Shown: positions 11,224 to 22,060 of the stretch, one piece after another
How positions within the stretch are numbered: position 1 is the first letter of the stretch
Layout of the letters: each line of letters opens with the position of its first letter
Source of the DNA: Phlebopus portentosus
Taxonomy: Eukaryota; Basidiomycota; Agaricomycetes; Boletales; Boletinellaceae
Reading direction: 5' to 3'
DNA: 64,000 nt
NCBI GenBank assembly: GCA_037892935.1
Contig: JAYXKI010000007.1
Location: 930,001-994,000, forward strand
Notes under the pieces: generated by a model
The model's input: only the letters and a program-made list of their open reading frames with translations
What the model was told of the DNA's origin: nothing
The model's database searches: none
Made by a program: the position numbers and the translations under genes

Positions 11224-12399
11224 GTGCTCGAATTCGTGATCATTGATGTTGAATATTTTACCGCGCCGCCTCCCAATGAAGGCCATGCCATCTTCGCTAT
11301 AGACGAATTGTATAAGATCATCCAACAAATTCCAAACAGTCTCACCGTAGTGACCAACGAAGACAAACATCTGAGAGATGTTGACGAAAGTACCCTTGGA
11401 ACGGCGGCATTCATTTGCTTGACGTTATTGTCCTCTTTGAGGTTCTGCTCCGAGGATTGAAGCAAATGAAAACAGCGCGTTGAAAGTAGGTCTCATGGCT
11501 TGCTATTGAGGTTCGTTGGTGACTATTCCGTCTATTTGCTCAGACTTATATGCAGGGATATTGGAACCTCTATTGGATTGGTCTAGAACAAATACAGACG
11601 AAGAACTTTAGGAATTCTCCGAACTCTCAGGATCTTGAAAAATGCAAGAAGAATCAAGAATACCATAATCTACTACGGTCATACTTAGAGTGCCTGGAGA
11701 TTAAACTCGGATATGCAGAAGTCACAGAATCCCAAGCATCCATGAATCAATTAGATACTCACCAGCCGAATCAACTTCTGCGACCACGAGCGGAATCACA
11801 GGATAGTCGGTGTCACGCCAACGCCAAGGAACACCTGAGGCTGTGGGATCGTACCTCTTGTTAGATGGATTCAAAGCGGAAGGAAGTATCATTAGCAGAC
11901 CACTTCAATTTGAAATCGTGATATCTCTCATTCGTTTATAGGACCACCTGACTACAAACGCTTCTTAATGATAGGTGCTGTATGGTCAAAAGATGGAGAC
12001 GTTGCTTTGATGACGGCGGTGTATCAGTATGTCTAATCATGCACTCGTACGTTCTTGAACGCGATGTCTCCAGACATTTCGAGCATAGCGGGTATCAGCA
12101 TCTGATATGACCTCCTATCAAAAAACGCATGACATTGATATATGTCGGCTGACCAGAATTTCTGTACTAACTTCAAGGAAATGAATTCCCTATTCAAGAC
12201 GTATGAGGAAAGTAGGAGAAAAGACTGGTCCATCTCTGTGGGAAAAAGCCTAAATAGGAGCATAGCTGTTGTCGTGAAACATGAGGATAAAAAGGAGCAA
12301 GGTAAAGCATATGGACAAGGCTTGATGATCATTTCACAATACAGGGATGAAACTAATAAACGAGTTCAACGATTAACGAGTGAGTCACTTCAACAATAA
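11224..12399 (+). CDS. Unrecognised multi-exon gene or gene remnant
   Basis: Several plus-strand pieces have protein-like composition and fit splice signals, but they do not join into one confident model. They are: 11224-11460 (includes FAIDELYKIIQQIPNSLTVV), a piece after an acceptor near 11552 (YWNLYWIGLEQIQ, NLLRSYLECLEIKLGY), a short one near 11941-12029 (PPDYKRFLMIGAVWSKDGD), and 12160-12399 after an acceptor (NFCTNFKEMNSLFKTYEES to a stop after SESLQQ). No domain was recognised and no convincing start codon was found. It may be a decaying gene. It ends just before the 3' end of CRP-A. Confidence 0.25.
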
Positions 12400-12445
12400 T
12401 CTCGAACTATCTTTACTTCGGCAACAGCGTGTAGGGAAACCCGAA

Positions 12446-13192
12446 CTAGTTAACGGGACCAAGACGAGTGAAGAAACGTTCGTCATCGGCTACACAGAGA
12501 CCGCTGGTTATATCCAACTCGCTGATGCACGTAACGACATCGTTTCCTGCGGCGGCCTGAGAAGGAAAGTAATTAATCGAAAGAGATGAGGAAGTTATCC
12601 ATCGGAACGAATGGAAACTGACCAGATCATCCCAACAATACTCCGCGTTTGTAGTTGCCAAGTTGATGAAACCGAGCGAGCATGTATTCAAAGTAATCGC
12701 CATGAACGTATTCGGAGGAACGATGAATGTTGGACCACCAAGTGAAGAAAGGACGGCCGTGGAACCGATTAATGTGCTGCAGTCGCTAGCAGATGGCGCA
12801 GGTCCATTGTTGAAGCACCCACAGTCAGCTAAAACATCGTAAATCCAGTGAAAGCCGCGGTATTTAACGATACACGCACTTGCTGCTCCACATTGACACA
12901 CAGGATTTGGCGTCGTACATTCCGCTGCGCTACGTTCTTCAATTGATGTGCGCTTCTGCGGTGTACGCGAAAAAGTGCCGCTGGACATCGCGGCCGCCGT
13001 AAAGTTAGCATCTATGCAGGTGAATGTCTGATGCGAGATCTCATATTCATCAACAATAAAGGTTGTAGAAGAAACCTCTTGGATGGATGGGCAGTCGTTT
13101 GTCAAGAATCGGGGAGGTGAAGAGCGAATGTGAAGAACTTGAGTGGTGATTGTGTACGCAAGAAAGAGGATTTTGACGGCCAGGGGTCTCAT
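12446..13192 (-). CDS. CRP-A: secreted twelve-cysteine protein
   Basis: Three exons (13192-12880, 12828-12623, 12556-12446; 313, 206 and 111 nt) encode 209 residues. A signal peptide covers about residues 1-20 (VKILFLAYTITTQVL). The family signature follows in order: DCPS, FTC, ECTT, CQCG, DCGCF, DCSTLIGST, GPTFIVPPN, NTCSLGFINLA, YCWDD, TCIS, LCVA. That gives twelve cysteines, an even number suited to six disulfides. Intron 1 splits the protein right after CQCG, and intron 2 follows CWDDL. The central exon length is the same as in B, C, D, F and G. No known fold or enzyme motif was recognised. Secretion follows from the signal peptide and Cys content; any effector role is inference. The gene is the leftmost member of the 13-kb array. 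Confidence 0.8.
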   Translation of the reverse strand: MRPLAVKILFLAYTITTQVLHIRSSPPRFLTNDCPSIQEVSSTTFIVDEYEISHQTFTCIDANFTAAAMSSGTFSRTPQKRTSIEERSAAECTTPNPVCQCGAASACIVKYRGFHWIYDVLADCGCFNNGPAPSASDCSTLIGSTAVLSSLGGPTFIVPPNTFMAITLNTCSLGFINLATTNAEYCWDDLVSFHSFRWITSSSLSINYFPSQAAAGNDVVTCISELDITSGLCVADDERFFTRLGPVN

Positions 13193-14310
13193 ATTTGGAG
13201 ACAGCGAGACAAATCAACTCGCCCAAGAAGACACTAGTACTGAGCGTAGCTCTGAGTCTTTATACATGTCAAAAATATGCCAATGAACGACCGAAGTGCG
13301 AGCCCGGAATGGCATAGAGTCGGCAACACTACGTATCGGGCTCCGAGGATCAAGGACGTTTATAACACTCTTCTCAAGAGGATAGAGATGAGGAATTACG
13401 AAAGACGGCCTCAGTGCCTGGACACACTGAGTATGTGAAGTACGAATCGTGGTAGTTTAAGCCACGAGATGAGAAAATCCGGCAAGGCCATCGTGGTTTC
13501 ATCATGTACTATCTGAATCAGAGCGTGAAGATGGTAAAGGGACCTAGTACAGTATACATATGGTGACATTGTATTGGATGATGGAGAGAGAGAGACCTTT
13601 TTTCGGTTGTGGCCGGTAGCCCGCGGGCGTGGCCGAGCAAATAGAAAGCTCTTCACGTGACTGTACACAGCAGGAACCTCAATTTGAACTCGTTATTATT
13701 CTGCGTACAACATTATTTTTATAACCGCTAGGCGGCCTCATAGAGGCGCGTTGTAAGGACCAGGGACTCGGATGTGTCTCGACATGTCAAGAAGGCTTCG
13801 TGTGAACTGCAACGAGCGGACAAATTCTGGTTCCCAACCCGCGGAGGAAATGACGACCTCGGCCTTCGAGATGCCATGAAGCGTTCTGCTAGGCACCTTT
13901 GCTGGTAAATACCTTTACTTTACTAATGGATTCTCTGATATATTTGGCTAATTGCACTTCATACGATGATGGGCATGACTGTGGGTGTTTCCCGAAGCGG
14001 GTCGTCTCAAGTTTCTTGAGAACATTTCAGTATGACCTTCAAATTGCGTTTGACGATAATGGACTATTTGCAGGTCTTCGAATGGTCAATCTTCGGGTCA
14101 GAAAGTAATCGATTTGCTTCTATGCAGGCACCCAAGCCATCTCTCTGATCGCCTGTCCACGGAGATCGGACGTCGTTGAAAGCTTGAAACGGAACTTTGT
14201 AAACTTTACGTCTACTATTCACAACCTTGGGTGAAAAATACATAAGTGAATACTCTAATACGCCTCGAATGTGTAGCCAGACTACCAGGCCAGATCTCGG
14301 CTTTGTGGAC
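13193..14310. other. Divergent spacer between CRP-A and CRP-B
   Basis: CRP-A (-) and CRP-B (+) are read away from this 1.1-kb spacer, which should hold both promoters. A TATAAA-type site on the minus strand (about 13258-13263) lies about 70 bp before the CRP-A ATG. No further gene was seen. Confidence 0.5.
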
Positions 14311-15046
14311 ATGTCGAAGCTCTACATCGCTAAACTGCTTACTCTTGCATGTGCCATTGGTGCACAAGCACTTCACGTACGCTCTCTTCCGCGTTCTGTT
14401 ACAGACGTTTGTCCTGGTGCTCAGGAGATCGAATCGTCCACCTTTAACGTCAATGACCTTGAATTCGTGCGCCAGACGTTTGTTTGCCCCAATGGCAACT
14501 TCAATGTCGAGGCTTTTTCCAATACCAACTCGGCAAGCTCAATTTCGCACCTTTCTTCCCTTGAAGCACGTAGTCAGGCGGAGTGCACGACACCTGCGAC
14601 TACATGCCAGTGCGGAACTGCGGGTAAGATTACCATCACCGACTAATTGATTTGATTCTAACAACTCGTATTCCAGTTGATTGTGCTTGCTTTACTGACG
14701 GTATCGCCCCATCCACAAGCGACTGCAGAACTTTGATTGGTTCAACGAGCGTGATCGCTTCGACGCAAGGCCCGACCTTCATGATCCAACCAAATACTCT
14801 CCACGCCATAACTTTGAACACCTGCACACTCGGTTTTCTCAATCTGGCGAGCTTTGCTGAAGAGTTTTGCTGGGACGACCTCGTCAGATATATTCCTTGT
14901 ATCACGCCTCCACTCAAGACTGACTCCATTGTATTCTACAGGCTAGTCAGGCTAATACTGTCGTGGGATGTTTCCCTGGTCTGACGAGCGGATTTTGCTT
15001 AAGCAATAATCAGCGTTATCTCACGCGCTTGGGCCATTCGACCTGA
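14311..15046 (+). CDS. CRP-B: secreted twelve-cysteine protein
   Basis: Three exons (14311-14623, 14677-14882, 14942-15046; 313, 206 and 105 nt) give 207 residues. A signal peptide is evident (LYIAKLLTLACAIGAQAL). The ordered motifs are VCPG, FVCP, ECTT, CQCG, DCACF, DCRTLIGSTS, GPTFMIQPN, NTCTLGFLNLA, FCWDDL, GCFPG and FCLS, so all twelve family cysteines are kept. Exons 1 and 2 have the same lengths as in CRP-A, and both proteins start with a short Leu-His-x-Arg-Ser mature N-terminus, so A and B are the closest pair among the divergent members. They are divergently transcribed from a shared spacer. No known domain was recognised. An in-frame ATG at or near 14272 exists, but the signal peptide starts only at 14311. 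Confidence 0.8.
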
Positions 15047-15495
15047 GGAGAAGTACAGTGTATACCTACATATACGGCGGCTTGTCTTTGTTCTAAAGCG
15101 CATGCTTTGTGTGAATAAGTTTTGTTGGAAAGCCGATTATTGAGCATTTGTATAAACGAACAGTCTTCAAATATTTGACAGTGTGAACCGTAGCTTTCTC
15201 AGGCACGGTGATCTGGAGATGAGCCGAATAGATAACTTACGAGTATATTCAGAAAGGTGCATACACTTGCGTGAGGAAATGGGTTTCACGTCCTTCTCTA
15301 CATCGTCTCTATCGGAAATCTGCAGGGATGGTCGAACAGCTGGAATCGAAAAGCGAATTTTATCTTCCTCTGGATTCGCAGTGTTTTGCGTTTACTGTAA
15401 GTGATTTCTTGTCGGCTCTTCTCGAGGTTCGTGACAGTTCGCACTACGAAACATACGTCCTCAGATTTCTGTCTACGTCCTAATATAATAAAAAA
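15047..15495. other. Spacer between convergent CRP-B and CRP-C
   Basis: About 450 bp between the two 3' ends. Only weak open frames occur; nothing could be supported. Confidence 0.5.
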
Positions 15496-16236
15496 TTAAG
15501 ACGAAGACGAGTGTCCGATACGTATAAGAAAGAAACCGTCAGTGGCAACGCATACACCACTCGAAGAGCCCTGAAGAAAGCATCCTGAACCGATACGGCT
15601 CGCACTTGCCTATAATGTAAAAGTGAAAAGTATAAGTCTTATGTCAAGGGTATGAATCATGAAGGGAATTCACGAAGTCATCCCAGCAGAACTCTGTGGC
15701 AATACTCGCTAGGTTTGCAAAGGCGATAGAGCATGTCTGGAAAGTGACCACCTCCACGTTTGCCGGAGGAATGAAGAATGTCGCACCCTCTATTTCGGAG
15801 AGGATACCCGTGGAGTTGATCAGCGTTGTGCAGTCACTTGTCGACGGCACTGTCCCGCCTGCCAGACACGAACATTGTGCTGGAACGAAGAAACGGTTCG
15901 TTTGTTAATATCAACTCGCATAATTGAGTAAACAAAATTACAGCCCATGCCGCACTGGCAATTAGGAGCTGGAACGGTGCACTCATCAGAGCTTCGGCCT
16001 TCAAGGGGTGGATTAGGACGAAGGTTTCTTGCTGAAGATGCATTTGAAGTGTGCGCATCCGAGATGCCGTTTGAACATGCGAATGTTTGGCGCAATATTT
16101 CTCGTCCTTCATGAGTAATGGTAGATGAAGCAACTTCTACTGGGAACGGACAGAGAGTAGACGTCGCAAGTGCATTCGTCACGATTACGTGGGCTAAGCT
16201 TGGGGCGGTAATCAGTAGAAAGATAGTGACTTTCAT
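15496..16236 (-). CDS. CRP-C: secreted twelve-cysteine protein
   Basis: Three exons (16236-15942, 15879-15674, 15609-15496; 295, 206 and 114 nt) encode 204 residues. The signal peptide is KVTIFLLITAPSLAHVIV. Family motifs in order are LCPF, FACS, ECTV, CQCG, QCSCL, DCTTLINSTG, ATFFIPPAN, QTCSIAFANLA, FCWDDF, GCFLQ and VCVA, again with twelve cysteines. It is the most divergent intact member: exon 1 is shorter by six or nine codons, and the protein ends in a Ser-rich tail instead of the usual hydrophobic one. A TATAAATA site on the minus strand (about 16292-16301) lies about 60 bp upstream of the ATG. It is convergent with CRP-B and divergent from CRP-D. Confidence 0.78.
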
Positions 16237-16424
16237 CGATGAAGCACGATAAACGAGAGGGGTTAGATGAGAATATCTCATGGTCTTACAAGGTTTATTT
16301 ATAGAAGCAAAGGTGATGGCATCAACTTCTTTTGAAATAGAGCTGGCAAAAATAAAGTCAAAACACCTCTCAGTAAATGATAGGTTCCTGAGAGGGAGGG
16401 ACCGAATCGAATTGCGCAAGATTT

Positions 16425-16740
16425 CCGTTGCCAAAGGCGGAACTTGAGGTTTATCAAGATCATACGAAGCTGTGGGTCAGTGACACGACGGGGGTTAACA
16501 AGTAGCCAGAGGAGGATGTAGCGCATCGTTTGACGTGTTCCTAGACAAGGAAGATACGAACCACAAGGCCTAGATGAGGTCGGATAGGAATACGAGTAGT
16601 CGCGGTAGGTCCGCGCTGATTGAAGTGATTTTTCAGAGTCTTGGGCGGATCTCAATTGTCCTTCTGCGAGTTCTGAGGAGGATGAGTCACCATTGTCCGC
16701 CCTTGTGAGTCTCAGAAGTACGCATGTAGGAAAAAGGCTT
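16425..16740 (+). repeat. CRP-array intergenic repeat, copy R1
   Basis: Shares ordered blocks with R2 and R3: GCGGAACTTGAGGTT, AGTAGCCAGAGGAGGA, TAGATGAGGTCGGATAGGAA, and TTCTGCGAGTTCTGAGGAGG. It lies upstream of CRP-D. A minus-strand open frame across it (16299-16796) is not conserved in the other copies, so I read it as non-coding. Confidence 0.6.
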
Positions 16741-17415
16741 CGAAGAGATACGCAGTGAGCCCTAACGTGAACAAGGCGAAAATGTTGCACGAGCATGGTT
16801 CTCGGCGAGAAAATGATAAGGACTTAGTGGTCAGATTGTCCAGTCGAGCCTGACTCAAATCCCGCGATGTTCTCCTGGACTATAACTTCGTAGAATCCTC
16901 ATAAAGTGCGCATCTGGATTGTCGCATAATTTCTTGTAACAAATTTTAACATTTCAAAAAGGTCAGTACTATTTGTTAGTTGAGATGACCCGAGTCATCA
17001 CGCACTTGGAAGACTCACTGCACCAGCTGTCAAGATATTGTCAATTGCAGCATGCTCATGCTCACCAGAATGTATCGTCGAAAATTTTCCGCTTCTGTCT
17101 GGCATGTATATGCGATCGAAGAAGTTGCTTAGCTCCGATGGCTCAAACAAGAGGTATCCGGCAATACCAGTCACCAGGTCCGCGCTGCGAAAATGTTGTT
17201 ACGTAGTCTTCTCTGATTAGATCAAGGTACTTAAAATAGATGATCACGAACCTGAAAGAGGTAGTAAAGAGTGTCTTTTATCAGTGAAGCATAAATTTCA
17301 AATATAATATTTTTGGGAATACTGATTCAGCAGTGTAGAGATAAGTCGGGCCCAAGATTCCTGAAGCATGGCGTCAAATGGTTGCTGCTTGAAAAGATTT
17401 GTAACCGAGCCTCAA
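16741..17415. other. Upstream region of CRP-D
   Basis: No gene was recognised between repeat R1 and the CRP-D core promoter. Short open frames look random. Confidence 0.45.
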
Positions 17416-17422
17416 TATAAAA
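17416..17422 (+). promoter_or_regulatory. TATA box of CRP-D
   Basis: TATAAAA lies 83 bp before the ATG and is followed by ACACCGATACTTCAGC and later ACGTACTCTTTCAGTTCTC. Closely similar elements lie at matching distances before CRP-F (and, for the TATA, CRP-G). Confidence 0.6.
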
Positions 17423-17498
17423 CACCGATACTTCAGCTTAAGCTTTACACCAGAGGCGATAAACGTACTCTTTCAGTTCTCGCAGTTCCGCACCCATA

Positions 17499-18250
17499 AT
17501 GAAGCTCTTCACTGTCCAGCTATTCGTCGTCGTTGGCGCATTGAGTGCTTTTGCTTCAAGCATTCGCGCAGGCTCCATCCCCCAAAGCCTAGCGGATGCA
17601 TGTCCTTCCGTGCAGGTGGTCAGCTCATCGACCATCACCATCGATGGTCAAGAAATTGTGCGCCAGGTATTCTCGTGCCCCGGCGGAAACCTCACGGCTC
17701 TGGCAATACCCGAGGCCAGCCTTATTCCCTCCAGCGCCATCGCTGAACGCTCGGTGATCGAAGCGCGTAGCGCAGCAGAATGTACGACTCCAGCTTCAGA
17801 ATGCCAGTGTGGCCAGCCAGGTGAGACGGATTTTACATACCAGATAGTGCTATGGTAGTTAACATACTTGTATTCTCAGCTATTTGCGGCTGTTTCGGTG
17901 AGACCGTTGGGTCGAACCCAAGTGACTGCACCGCATTGCTAGGCTCATTGCCTGTCATCTCGTCCATCTCTGGCCCGACATTCATTATACAGCCGGGAAC
18001 AGTACACACAACTTCCCTAAGGACCTGCTCTGTCAGCTTCACCAATCTAGGTTCGACAGCCGAGGAATTTTGTTGGGATGATCTGGTAAGTAGTATAAGT
18101 TCGCCTGTTCTAAAGCAACCTAACCCACTTCTATTTTGCCTTCAGGGAACGCTAGCGAGTAACCAAATATTTTGTATCAACGAGGGCGGCGAAACGGTGT
18201 GCGCGGCAGAGAATCAGCGTTTTGTTGTCCATCTGGGTGCCACAGTGTGA
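17499..18250 (+). CDS. CRP-D: secreted twelve-cysteine protein (type member)
   Basis: Three exons (17499-17820, 17880-18085, 18146-18250; 322, 206 and 105 nt) encode 210 residues. The signal peptide is about residues 1-20 (LFTVQLFVVVGALSAFA). Cysteines fall at 35, 60, 95, 102, 104, 110, 112, 124, 157, 172, 186 and 195. Conserved motifs are IVRQVFSCPGG, ARSAAECTTP, CQCG, ICGCFGETV, DCTALLGSLPVIS, GPTFIIQPGTVHTTSLRTC, SFTNLG and EEFCWDDL. The end, RFVVHLGA, is shared with F and G. It has exactly the architecture of CRP-F (same three exon lengths). No enzymatic motif was seen. The strong TATA box and conserved leader suggest regulated, possibly high, expression, but this is not shown. It is the first of four tandem plus-strand copies. 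Confidence 0.85.
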
Positions 18251-19332
18251 TAGAATAGTGCCATACGCGTTGCAAGTATATTAGTCGTGAATGTTTTGAG
18301 ATCATCGCAAGGTGTATAAACGGGTCAGTTATCCAACTGTGTCTTTGAGCTGTTCGAATGTGCGAGAAAGAAAAAAGACGCCTCATGTTGAGGCCCTCAC
18401 CTTTCTGCAGAGTGTCTATAAGCCACAACAATTGAGGTGTACGGAAGAGCTTTGAGATGGCAATTCCAAAAGGCCAGATACAGGAGTTGAAAATGGCGGA
18501 GCTAGTGATGCTCCTCTGATGGAGTGGGCGGGCGAATCAGAATCGGAGTGCAAAATTTCGAATATTACGTGATCCAGCCTCAAAGAGGCCAGCACCAGTG
18601 AGCAGTGAGACGATCTTATCCATAACACATTTGCGAATCGCATTGTCCTGGGCACTTATTTACGCACCAACAAAATGATAGAGTCTGTTCGACTGCAGCA
18701 TGATGCAAGTGTCTTACCGCTGAGGTGGACCATGTGGAATCACGATACGTCTGAGCTGATTTTCAACTTGGCCCAACTGTTGCTGCTGCAGCAGTACGAT
18801 ATCAATACACAGGATAAACATTTCCAGAAGTGCACCAAATGCTTGAAGGTGCGCATATTCAGAATCGGATCGTGAGAGACCATAAGGCACTTTTCTTGAC
18901 AGAGTTGACGACAGAACACGAGCGAGAAGCCGAACAGACTGTAGCTTCGCAGAATGTCAATAATAGAAGAATGGCTCTAGTACTCTACTTATCGAATATT
19001 GAATGTCAAATAGGTCAAAACCATATGTTAGCGGGACAATCGCATATTACATCTGCAAATTTCATTACTCCAGGCGCCTGCCATTTTTTGGTGTTCTACC
19101 TAGAAGACTTCCTTGAACACTGAGCCGGACCATTGTGCTTCCCTTCGAGTGTATTCCAAGGCCTAGAATAAATGACGGAAGACCCAGCGATCCTCTAACA
19201 GCCGTCTTTCCAATATCCAGATAAATTTGTCGCAAAAAAAAAATATTATTCAAGAGTCAGCATTTCTCCAACCAAGAATTTACTCCAGAGACGATCACAC
19301 GTACTCTTTCAGCTCTCACAATTTGTAACCTC
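18251..19332. other. Spacer between CRP-D and pseudogene CRP-E
   Basis: No gene was recognised. Close to CRP-E the leader element ACGTACTCTTTCAG is still present (about 19298-19311), showing that the duplicated unit included the 5' leader. Confidence 0.45.
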
Positions 19333-19994
19333 AAGGAAGAGCTCCGTCGCTCAGTTATTCATCCTCGCAAGTGCTTTCGCATTAAGCATCTGCACAGGGT
19401 CCATTCCGAAAAGCATCGTAGTTGCTTGTACTCCTGCTCACGAGGTCGGCTCTTCGTCGATCACTGTCGATGGTCGACATCGTGCGTCAGGTATTCTCGT
19501 GCACAAACGGCACCCTCACGGCTCCAGCGATACCCGAGACCGCCCTTATCCCCTCCAGTGCGATTGTTGAGCGCTCAATGGTTCGAACCGCGCAGTGCAT
19601 CCGAACGTACAACTTCAGGTTCTGAATGCCAATGTGGTCAGCCTGGTAAGTGAGCTTTTATAGCAGAAGGCGCCGTGCTTTTGACATATTCCTAGTCCCA
19701 GTTGATTGCGGCTGCTTCTCGGAGGCTCCGAGCGACTGCACTTCATTTCTCAGTGCTCTGCCTGTCATTTTGTCTATTGAGGGCCTAACCTTCATCATCC
19801 AGCCGACGACAATGCCAACACTGAAGTCCAATACCTGCGCGGTCAGCTTCACCAGTCTAGGTTCAACTCCCGAGGAGTACTGCTGGGATGACCTGATAAG
19901 AGGAGTAAGTTGCATTGACGGCAGCGACCGAAAGAACGTCGCTTGCATCGGAACAAATCAACGTTTTGAACTCCATATGGGACTCGATGCTTGA
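19333..19994 (+). pseudogene. CRP-E: dead copy of the CRP-D type
   Basis: The position of the family ATG reads AAGG, so the start codon is lost. Exon 1 (about 19333-19645) carries at least two frame changes; one is a two-base loss next to TGTCGATGGTC. The exon 1 donor is intact. Exon 2 (19702-19895) is 194 nt, four codons shorter, and still reads DCGCFSEAPSDC through EEYCWDDL. The intron 2 donor is ATAAGA instead of GTAAGT, and intron 2 plus the first codons of exon 3 are deleted, so the frame runs straight into SCIDGSDRKNVACIG, NQRFELHMG and a stop. The copy cannot make a normal precursor. Confidence 0.8.
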
Positions 19995-20394
19995 CTGATT
20001 GTAAACACTTTGGCCACAAAAACATCAGCTCTGAAGTTTCAGTAAAGGTCGCGCAGGGGGGTGTCATAGTTGATCGGAAATGCCTTAGCGCGTTGCGAAT
20101 TTGTTTGTGTCTTGAATCGTTACCAAAAAAGAGCAGAAGTTGTGGGAAAATTTACGCGTCCGGACAAATCCATAGAAAAGTACCAAATAACGAGTTACAG
20201 CGGTGGTGGTGCAAAAGTAACGATTCAGCCTCGGAGATGAATGGGACGCTGCACGTGACCGTGACCATAAAGCGTAACGACATTTTGTGCGAAACATGTG
20301 AATAAACCTTCACCATCCAGCTCATCGATTTCTGTCCGCTAACTAATAGTTTCGCATTTGCTACAGCTACCACTGAATTGTCAACTTACAAGAG
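19995..20394. other. Spacer downstream of CRP-E
   Basis: Nothing was recognised in these 400 bp. Confidence 0.4.
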
Positions 20395-20625
20395 AAAACC
20401 ATTGCCAAAGACGGAACTCCCGAGTATGCGAAAAACTGTTCTCGAGTATTTCGGAAGGAATTTGTCTAGTAGCCAGAGGAGGACATACGTAGTCCATAGA
20501 TTGATGCGTGATCAGACACAGAACACACGAAAGTTCTTGATGAGGTTGGATAGATCTCCTGTTCCGACTCAAACGGCCTTTTTCGAATCCTTGCGCAGAA
20601 CATTGTGATCATTCCGCGAGGAAGA
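20395..20625 (+). repeat. CRP-array intergenic repeat, copy R2
   Basis: Contains AAAGACGGAACT, TAGTAGCCAGAGGAGGA, TTGATGAGGTTGGATAG and TCCTTGCGCAGAACA in the same order as R1 and R3. A further block (CTGCGAGATCCGAGGAGGAT, about 20926-20945) lies apart from it, so this copy has been interrupted or rearranged. It lies upstream of CRP-F. Confidence 0.55.
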
Positions 20626-21970
20626 GTCACCGTCGACCAATCTTACAGAAGGGACCATCTGAGAAGCTAAGCCCAAAGCCTGAAAGAGATGTGCGCTGAT
20701 CCCTGCTGAAATCGCTGCATGGACGCGGCTCTCCGCAAAATATTGATAAGGACCTAGTGGCCGAGCCTGAGTTAAACATTGCGGAGCTCCCCTCGAATAA
20801 AATCCGCGTAAAGAGCGTGCTTCACCTATCACGCAAGTGCTTAGAATTCCAGTAGATCAACAACGTTTACTAGTGAGGTACTCCGTGCAGTCTTTGCGCG
20901 GCATTGCGTTGATTACTGTGGTACTGCGAGATCCGAGGAGGATGATTCACTATTATCAGCCCTTCTCAATTTTGCAGGCAGGCAGTTGGATGTCGATTGT
21001 TCAAGGGACCGTGAAATAGAATCGCGGAAAGAGGCTTTCAAGGAGACCATCTCTTTATTTTTCAAACTCCGATCGCGAACCATCGGTCTTGACTGATGGA
21101 TTCGTGATGGTCAGTAAAATCGATACATGTGGTAATCATTAGCCTTCAGCGGATCCTGCACACTCCAGCACAACGGCACACTATGGAAAACACCCATGTC
21201 AATTGCCCATCGCTCACTGACTGACCAAAATTGAAAAGGGCTGTTAACTAATTTTGCAGTCGTAGTCATTGATGTGCATCGTGGATGCACCTTGTGGAAG
21301 CGTATATGCAGCCACAAGACACATCATGTGGACGAAGATTTACGGGAGAGTCGGATTGCTGCATGTTCACAGTCCCTCACGGGGAAACAGCGATGGGTGT
21401 GGTGGCGCCTTGATTTTGACCAGTTCAGCTCAAAGGTAACTTTTCAGAACTTCTCAAATATCTAATAATCCTACAGACTCGAACACTCTCGCGTTTACCG
21501 GTCCCAAATGAGCGTAAATTCATAATCCATACAATCGAAATTGAAGGACTCTCGACAAAATTACCTAGCATGTTTGATTCGATGGTCACAATCATCATTG
21601 CGGTTTGTCCATATCATTCACAATGAGTAGCCAGCATTTCGACGAGTCGAAAATGCTTGCGTAATGTGATCATGCAAATTTCTCGTGGGAGAAGTCCACA
21701 ACGGGACACAGGGCAAGGAGTTGATCGCGAAACCCTAATGCGTGTAAAACATCGCTTTTACCCGAAAAGAGAAGATGCCAAAATAATATTATCCTAAAGC
21801 AATGCAGGGGTGCATCTCAAAGAGTTCTGAGGCACTGGAAGTCAAAGCTCGGTCTCTCCTTGTCTTGCTCAATTTTGAAGAATCAAAGATCCTTGGGTAG
21901 CGGACTAGCCAAAATCCAGGATGATATCCATATGGCTTTACCGTCTGAATATGTTGTTATGCATTGTCTA
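20626..21970. other. Upstream region of CRP-F
   Basis: No gene was recognised; several short plus-strand frames look random. It holds the displaced R2 block near 20926-20980. Confidence 0.4.
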
Positions 21971-21976
21971 TATAAA
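21971..21976 (+). promoter_or_regulatory. TATA box of CRP-F
   Basis: TATAAA lies 90 bp before the ATG, followed by CCACCAGTATTTCAGCC. It matches the CRP-D element in spacing and flanks. The leader ACGTACTCTTTCAGTTCTCA follows near 22019-22038. Confidence 0.6.
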
Positions 21977-22060
21977 CCACCAGTATTTCAGCCAGAGAAT
22001 CTCAACAAGGGCAATACAACGTACTCTTTCAGTTCTCACAACTCTGCATCCGCAACCGCA

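Noticed and set aside
16299..16796. 165-codon minus-strand frame upstream of CRP-C as a longer CRP-C or a new gene
   Set aside because: It overlaps repeat R1, and the homologous R2 and R3 are not open in this frame; the CRP-C signal peptide starts independently at 16236.
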